Shown here: one piece after another, positions 58,501-64,000 of the stretch | Layout: every line of letters begins with the position of its first letter | How positions within the stretch are numbered: position 1 is the stretch's first letter | Source: Doryteuthis pealeii | Taxonomy: Eukaryota; Mollusca; Cephalopoda; Myopsida; Loliginidae | Length of the DNA stretch: 64,000 nt | Assembly (NCBI GenBank): GCA_023376005.1 | Contig: CM042181.1 | Coordinates: 23,768,527-23,832,526 of the forward strand | Direction: 5' to 3' | Made by a program: the position numbers and the translations under genes | Notes under the pieces: model-generated | The model's database searches: none | The model's input: the letters and a program-made list of their open reading frames with translations, nothing else | What the model was told of the DNA's origin: nothing

Positions 58501-58615
58501 TTGAAAAAGTTAGAAGAGTTAGTTTTCTGGACCCGGAGAAGTCAGTTGAGTTGTCCACTAGAAACCAGCTTAGCAGAGGTCCCCAAAGAAAAGGAGGGGG
58601 TCCCCCATCTCGACA
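55501..58615. repeat. Right arm of the second palindrome, repeats 33.1-35.6 kb and runs into unique DNA
   Basis: From 55,900 to 57,900 it is nearly identical to 33,480-35,480 in direct orientation. From about 57,960 it continues beyond the point where the first palindrome folds, so it shows what truly follows 35,607. Relative to the left arm it lacks about 850 bp near 58,115. Confidence 0.88.
57184..57390 (+). CDS. C-type lectin exon: first half of the lectin domain (intact copy)
   Basis: This 207-bp exon enters and leaves in phase 1, between CAG at 57,181-57,183 and GTAAGT at 57,391. It encodes about 69 residues: DNWVAVNSTCFQINSQS, ADAVLKCQEQKASLYSI, ELRSLYSLLNKQNGYWTALK and LHGK. W, C-F, the A-x-x-x-C helix and YW-x-x-L are landmarks of the N-terminal half of C-type lectin domains; WTAL stands where WIGL is usual. 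It splices in phase to an exon like 6,717-6,887. It is the best version of the four copies and should be used for the gene model. Confidence 0.86.
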
Positions 58616-59110
58616 AGCGATGGGAGCAGATGGAACTGTAGCCGATAGGAAAATGAATTAGAAGCAATGCAAGTTGTATGCCTCTCTGCCATTTGTTTAA
58701 TGTTCACCTGACTGATTTTGTCTTTGTTGTTGATGTTCTCTCTTTCTCTTTTGCAATACTTGTTGTTGTGCACCCCTCGGCGGGGGGGGGGCTGCGAGAT
58801 GTTTTGAGCATATATGTACAATGTGGCGATCCAGGGAAATAGCTAGCAGATGACACGAGATGAACGGCCAGAAGGAATGCAGTGAATGCAAGAGAGATGC
58901 AGAAATGTGCAAAGAGGCATCGCAGCCCGCCGGTGGTGTCCCACTAATGTGTTTACAAATCTGGTATAATTCCACCGGTCGAATTGTTTCCTTTGCATTT
59001 TCAAGTTCTTTGTTTTATATTCGTCACCAGTGTAATATTTGTTTATATACCGATTAAGGATAGTTATAGATTAGCTCTCAGACTCATTCAATAAAAACAC
59101 ATGGGTACTA
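58616..59110. other. No gene recognised
   Basis: A G run lies at about 58,781-58,791. Open frames on both strands are short and unsupported. A TTCCACCGGTCGAATT motif at 58,970 also occurs at 6,134. Confidence 0.45.
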
Positions 59111-59117
59111 CAAGATG

Positions 59118-59121
59118 GCCG

Positions 59122-59165
<44 letters not shown>

Positions 59166-59233
59166 TCGCATTTAATATATATATTAATATATATATATTA
59201 CATACATGTATATGTATTCATGTATATATATAC

Positions 59234-59316
<83 letters not shown>

Positions 59317-59330
59317 CATATATATTTTCC
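59118..59330. repeat. (AT)n / (AC)n compound microsatellite
   Basis: Long TA runs, ATTAATAT, an (AC)n block near 59,243-59,272, then TA runs again. Confidence 0.97.
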
Positions 59331-59344
59331 AACACCTCAACACT

Positions 59345-59482
59345 AGCAGTATGCGACACAAGGTCAATTTCTTAAGCGGAGTTTAACAGGTTTGAATTTA
59401 GAGTTTTCTTTGTCCTAGACTGGTTGCCTAACCAAGGCTAAAGAGTCCAGTCTGTCCTACTATTTACCCTTAGGGAGAATCT
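59345..59482 (-). mobile_element. SINE tail fragment
   Basis: On the minus strand it has the family body: TAAATAGTAGGAC, CTTTAGCCTTGGTTAGGCAA and CCAGTCTAGGAC, ending with a GACCTTGTGTCGC segment. The tRNA head is absent. Confidence 0.75.
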
Positions 59483-59696
59483 TTATTACAAAAATCCAGG
59501 CCCGAACAGAGAGTCTTCTGTCTTGATTCTTTGTTCATTTAATTTTTCTTTGTGATCCTGTCTCGGGTTTGGATGCAACTTCGACCATAGTCTACTGGAG
59601 TCTGACGTTGACAGCGACACTGCACAATTAATGGAGCACGGAATGCACCGACCGAGCGGGAAAATCATATATTCTATATGATGCCATTAGGGGTTT

Positions 59697-60174
59697 GTGA
59701 CAGAGAACGAAAAAGAGCAAGATTTTGTCTTGCCTGCTGGGATCGAACCCGCTTCCTTCCGCATGCAAAAACAAATGCGATTTAGGCACTGGATGGATGC
59801 GCGGTGCAATTCAGGTGCCCGGATGGTGGCGCCTACACGCGTCCATCCGAATGCACGTGAATTGTGCGTTGCACGGACGCGAGGTTCGACTGATGTGCCC
59901 AGATGTTTGAGTAATATGCCGATAAATAACCAAAGCGAACAGGGTGACAAGCAGAGAAGCTTTCGGCTTACGTGAGACGGCAGTCAGAAAATATTATTTT
60001 GACGACGGCGACGGATTTTTAGCTGCTGGTCGAAGACTGTGTTGACCAAAAGAAAGTTTGGCCTGCGAGAAGACAGTGAACTCGCTTCTTTTTTGGTCCC
60101 CCCCACCTCCTTCAGCAGGAACTTGTTGAAGAAAATATCTATTTTCCCCCTCTATCCCCCCCTTCTATAGGTCT
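59697..60174 (-). repeat. Dispersed repeat of about 480 bp (copy 3 of 3)
   Basis: Inverted relative to 14,881-15,360 and collinear with it over the full length, from GTGACAGAGAACG to CTATAG. The shared ends define the family limits. The internal TCGAACCCGC/GGGTTCGATCC segment is box-B-like. Confidence 0.82.
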
Positions 60175-60299
60175 TATACATTTTTAGAACAACATCTGCG
60201 TCTCTTGAAATAAAATTTCTAACCATCCAGCCAATAATTCCATTTACCCTCGATATAATAGACAATTGTTTGTTTTTTTTTCTTTTTATCGCAAGGCTC

Positions 60300-60545
60300 G
60301 GTTTAGCTTAGTCGGTAGAGGGTCCGACTAGGAACCGCAAGGTTCCTCGTTCGATACCGACCCTCGCCTACTAAACGTATGAGTAGCACAGGGATCTGTG
60401 CGGTAAAGTAAGAAGCTGATGGTAGATGTGGCGCTCCACATCAGATTCAAAAACAATCTCGTTGGTCTAGTGCTAGTGAAAAGGGGATAGACTCCTTCGC
60501 TGTCTGGCTGATACCGACTTTAGGCCACCTCGACGACATTACATT
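60300..60545 (+). mobile_element. tRNA-derived SINE of a second family
   Basis: TTTAGCTTAGTCGGTAGAGG fits box A and GGTTCCTCGTTCGATACCGA fits box B with a T arm. The tail (GGCGCTCCACATCAGATT, GCTGTCTGGCTGATACCGAC, CGACGACATTACATTACC) is unlike the other SINEs of the window. Confidence 0.78.
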
Positions 60546-60639
60546 ACCAAGGGTTTATTGTTATTTCCCATATTCATTCTCGTAGAAATAACGATCCGTG
60601 TGAGTAGTGATCTGGGTAGGAAAGTCGATCAACTAGGAA

Positions 60640-61075
60640 TTATTCAAGATACTAAAATTGTATCATATTGATAAATTGTATATTCACAAACCAGAATCTG
60701 TCCTAGAAAATGAGACACATGAAATTCTCTGGGATTTTGAGATACAAACGGTCCGCCCGATCCCGGTCAGAAGACAAAACTTAGTTTTAATTAACAAGAA
60801 GAAAATAAATTATAATCTTGTAGATGTTGTCATTCCAGCAGACAATAGAGTGAAAATAAAAGAAGGAAAAAAACTGGACAAAACTGAAGAAGTAAAAACA
60901 TTGTGGAACATGAAAATCATGGTGATACCAAATTGTGTTTGGATGCCTTGCAAAAGTCCTTGGAAAATTCCCCAAGAACCTGGAAAAGAAAATGTGGGAA
61001 CTGGAGATCATAGGAGGAATCAAGACCATCCATACCACATCACGGCTAAAACCAGCTAGGGTAATTAGAAGGAAC
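60640..61075 (+). pseudogene. LINE C-terminal end (second copy), frameshifted
   Basis: The frame reads KLYIHKPESVLENETHEILW, DFEIQT, LVLINKKK, VDVVIPADNRVKIKEG and LWNMKIMVIP. Then a frameshift near 60,935 moves the match to GKFPKNLEKKMWELEIIGG and KPARVIRR. It is homologous to the C-terminal end of the LINE at 24.5-25.4 kb. The expected PD of the endonuclease-like core is QN here, so the copy is inactive on that ground too. The SINE at 61,078 begins directly after it. Confidence 0.8.
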
Positions 61076-61077
61076 GA

Positions 61078-61352
61078 GCTTGGCGTAATGCTTATCGTCG
61101 TAGAAAATGGAATCAGGGACCCGAATTCAAATCATGGTCGGGGCTCTTGGCGATTCACTTCACGCTAATGCCCTTGTGAAAGGGATGATTCCATCTGTTC
61201 TTCCCCCAGCTATGGGTAAATAGTTGAACAGACTGTGTTCTTTAACTATGTTTAGACAATCAGACAAGAAAGAAAACTCTGAATTCATTCCGCTTAAAAA
61301 TTGACCTCGTGTCACACCCTGTTAGTGGCGTATGGGTCGATTGATTACATAC
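61078..61352 (+). mobile_element. tRNA-derived SINE
   Basis: Box-B-like CGAATTCAAATCATGG, then CCAGCTATGGGTAAATAGTT, GACTGTGTTCTTTAAC, CCGCTTAAAAATTGACC and TCGATTGATTACATAC at the end, in the order of the family. Confidence 0.82.
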
Positions 61353-61539
61353 CAGAAGACTTGAGATTTGTTGTCACTCAGACTTCCGTAATGAATAAAA
61401 CAACTAATATAATACGCTAATATCTACTTACGTGTGTAACGTCCTGTCATCACCTCAGAAAATAATCGACCATTCTGTTTTGGTTCATAATATATGAATG
61501 TATGTGTTCAACTGATAAATAAAGATAAATAAAGGACCA

Positions 61540-61815
61540 TATCGTTGTAATTTTGAGGGGAAAAAAGGGAAATAAAAAGAACGTGCTATACGTAAGAAAG
61601 AAAAGAGAGAAAGAAAGAAAGGAAGAAAAGCTAAAGGTAGGAAGTGATGACACTTATCGTCTGTTTCACTGAAATTGAAAAAAAAAGACAGAAAAGAAAG
61701 AAAGAAAAGAAAGTTAGAAAAATAAGGGGGAAAAGAAAGAAATACGCCAGAGATTATTATACTTTTTACATACTGAACTATTCACAATAACTCTTAAGTA
61801 AAGATATCAAATGTT
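61540..61815. repeat. Purine-rich dispersed repeat (partner of 28.87-29.27 kb)
   Basis: Direct copy carrying ATATCGTTGTAATTTTGAGG, AGTGATGACACTTATCGTCT and CTGAACTATTCACAATAACT. Confidence 0.75.
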
Positions 61816-61972
61816 GTTAGAGTCAAATTATCATACCCTGATATATCAATGGTTCTCTCTGGTAGTAATAATACCTGACAATGCTTCAACTAAAAAAAAA
61901 AAAAAAAAAGTTTCCGTTTGTAGTTTGTTTTTTGTTTTTGGTTGTTGTTTTTTTTTTGGGTTTTTTTTTTCA

Positions 61973-62150
61973 GATTATAAGATTATGTGACAATATTGGA
62001 CTAGTCTAACTTATGAAACAATATTTGTTTCATGGTTGGACGGTGATTCATGAATCGATGAAAGAATTTCGATAATTACAAAAGAGAATCGACCACATCG
62101 ATCTGTTTCTCTGAGATGGCGTTTATTGCTTCGTTTACGTCTACAAGATT
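61973..62150 (+). pseudogene. Possible decayed lectin-domain exon
   Basis: A pyrimidine tract ending CAG precedes ATTATAAG, exactly as at the functional exon at 6,717. In the same phase the frame reads DYKIM, a stop, QYWTSLTYETIFVSWLDGDS, a stop, then ITKENRPHRSVSLRWR. YWTSL followed by SWLDG and a later LRW resembles the middle of a C-type lectin domain, but two stops and the lack of cysteines argue against function. The match is by pattern only and could be chance. Confidence 0.3.
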
Positions 62151-62204
62151 TTCATTGATTGATTCTGAACAAACTTATCTCTATTTGGCTGCCATTACTA
62201 ACGG

Positions 62205-62350
62205 TTACCGTCCTGTCTCTGGCACTTATAATACACCGACTGCATCGTCTGCAGAGGGGTAAGATTGTTAGCCGTGGGTGGCGACCCGAGATGTCTGAGG
62301 ACAGAGTCTTGGTGATTCAAGGATCCATGACCCTAGAGATAGTGATCATG
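62205..62350. repeat. GC-richer dispersed repeat (partner of 14.1 kb)
   Basis: GCAGAGGGGTAAGATT, GGCGACCCGAGATG, GAGGACAGAGTCTTGGTG and ATCCATGACC match the 14,095 copy in order. Confidence 0.55.
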
Positions 62351-63060
62351 TGAACCTCAATACTTCGCTATGGTCGTTCGTTGGGATAGACGTGTGTGGG
62401 GTTGTAGATCCAATTAATCAGATGGATACGACAAGCTCTAAAAAATACCATCATACGTAAAAAATAATGTCTTACAAAGATCTGAATCAGAAGGCTGTGA
62501 CTGTAGGTTCAATCGATTTGGAAGAAAAAACATGGCGGTAAGACTCCGGGTGTTACACTAATTCTTGGGTTGCGAAAACAAATAAAAATAAACTCGTGTT
62601 TATGGACTCATCTTTTTATAACACAATGAATAAATGTGGACAATAACAAAATAATTTTCATTGAGGTTTATTTAGCCAAAATCTTTACAGAACAACAAAA
62701 AAAAAATGGCCAAGACAAACTGGCAATTATATATCCAATAAGAAATAATAAAAAAATGCTCACATGTGATTAGTTTCTTTGAATGAGGCGGGGAGGTCTA
62801 TGCTTTGGATGAGGAGTGGCTTAGATGGGGGGACCAATTCCTTGGGGAAATAGTTGTAAAAGTGTACACACAATGAGCAGAATTAAAAGACTAGAAATAA
62901 GGAGAAACATAATAAAAGAAAAAGAACAAAAAAAGAACAAAAAAATAAAATAATAAAAAAATAAAAAGATATAAAAATAAAATAAAATAAAAAAATAAAA
63001 AGTAAAAAATAATAAAAAATAAAGAATAATAAAAATAAAAAATAAGAGGTGGGAGGTAAG
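62351..63060. other. No gene recognised; A-rich from 62,885
   Basis: The 62,885-63,045 stretch is AAAAT-type low complexity; open frames on either strand there are compositional. Confidence 0.6.
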
Positions 63061-63065
63061 ATTGT

Positions 63066-63066
63066 A

Positions 63067-63116
<50 letters not shown>

Positions 63117-63303
63117 CGCAACACTATGAAGAGATCCAGAAGAAAGCAGCAACAACAAAATACCGGCACATCAACATCTTCAGGGACAGCCTTCAAATGC
63201 GATTTCTGTGGTCGAGAATGTTTTTCAAACATCGGACTTACAGGAGGCGCTGTAACTTCAGGGACACAAAAAACTTTATTATAGTCTTCCGAGACTGAAA
63301 TGT

Positions 63304-63366
<63 letters not shown>
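63066..63366. repeat. Two (AT)n microsatellites around about 190 bp
   Basis: Runs at about 63,066-63,114 and 63,308-63,366. Confidence 0.95.
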
Positions 63367-63370
<4 letters not shown>

Positions 63371-63395
63371 GGTAAAATGGATATGAATCCGACAA

Positions 63396-63686
63396 TATGT
63401 GTAGAAAGTTTGTAAAAAAAACAAGATGTTAAAAGTTTTGCTGACATAAATCTGTTTCGACCATATGAAGAGGTCTTTATCAAAGCAACATTGTAAACGG
63501 AAAGATGAAATAAATATATCATTAATCACGAAGCACAGAACGCTCTCGATCAGTACCGGAATGATATATTTATTTCGTCTTTCCGTTTACAATGTTGCTT
63601 CGATAATGACCTCTTCATATGGTCGAAACAGATTTCTGTCAGCAAAACTTTTAACATCTTGTTGTTTTTTATACAAACTTTCTACA
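63396..63686. mobile_element. Inverted-repeat element with about 125-bp arms between AT runs
   Basis: The arms 63,396-63,524 and 63,559-63,686 are inverted copies sharing AGAAAGTTTGTA, ACAAGATGTTAAAAGTTTTG, CATATGAAGAGGTC and AACATTGTAAACGGAAAGA around a 34-base loop. It would fold into one long hairpin. The ends run into (AT)n, so no target duplication can be read. Confidence 0.8.
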
Positions 63687-63687
63687 T

Positions 63688-63816
<129 letters not shown>

Positions 63817-64000
63817 CCAAAAATTATTCACTTTCAAAATGTTAACAAAGTAGGTTTACACTAAAGAGTTTCACCTGTGAACTCAAATTTACAATGCATT
63901 TGTCTGTCTGTGTGGTATTCTTAATATTGACACACAGATTGGACATTATTGCATATTGGCTGCAATCCGGGTGGGAGAAACAGATCTCTTCGCATGGCAG

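Noticed and set aside
60300..60372. Functional tRNA gene
   Set aside because: Boxes A and B are present, but the acceptor stem does not close and a SINE tail follows.
62883..63529. Tyr/Ile and Phe-rich long minus-strand frame of 212 codons
   Set aside because: It is made of (AT)n and AAAAT low-complexity sequence plus an inverted-repeat arm.

Overview
This window looks like repeat-rich, AT-rich intronic and intergenic DNA of a mollusc, most likely a cephalopod of the octopus type. The reasons are the tRNA-derived SINE families, the LINE and Ty3/gypsy remnants, and the small phase-1 exons separated by kilobases of repeats. This taxonomic call is inference. No bacterial-type operons, CRISPR arrays or intact large genes are present.

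The only convincing host coding sequence is a secreted C-type lectin gene in short + strand exons, all in phase 1. They are a signal-peptide exon (27,488-27,536), the first half of the lectin domain (34,744-34,948; intact version at 57,184-57,390), the second half (6,717-6,887) and a cysteine-rich terminal exon with a stop codon (16,071-16,312). The second-half and terminal exons lie upstream of the first two. Either two paralogues sit head to tail, or the scaffold order is scrambled.

The most important structural result is that about one third of the window is probably an assembly artefact. A roughly 31 kb palindrome has arms 20,215-35,607 and 35,691-51,400. Its 82-base spacer (35,609-35,690) resembles a noisy PacBio SMRTbell hairpin adapter. 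The right arm is an error-rich reverse copy ending at a 100-base N gap (51,401-51,500). On the other side of the gap a second fold-back palindrome (51,501-55,476 and 55,501-58,615) repeats part of the same locus, so the lectin exon region 33.05-35.6 kb appears four times. The likely true order is 1-35,607, then the reverse complement of about 52,990-51,501, then 58,616-64,000.

Region by region: 1-2,500 is a decayed Ty3/gypsy pol 3' end with a candidate 3' LTR. 3.0-6.1 kb holds an inverted-repeat element, tandem AT-rich repeats, a gag relic and a SINE. 6.7-16.3 kb carries the two 3' lectin exons, with four fold-back MITEs, a 5S rRNA pseudogene and copia-type LTRs between them. 16.3-20.2 kb is repeats. 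20.2-35.6 kb is the real palindrome arm, with a fifth MITE, a LINE RT/endonuclease remnant, the signal exon, a SINE array and the first lectin-domain exon. 58.6-64 kb holds SINEs, a second LINE end, a possible decayed lectin exon and AT microsatellites.

The most interesting natural biology is a group of five fold-back MITEs with termini starting 5'-GGT and 8-bp target duplications, one of them perfect. Three or four lie inside the presumed lectin intron, where they would give long double-stranded RNA.
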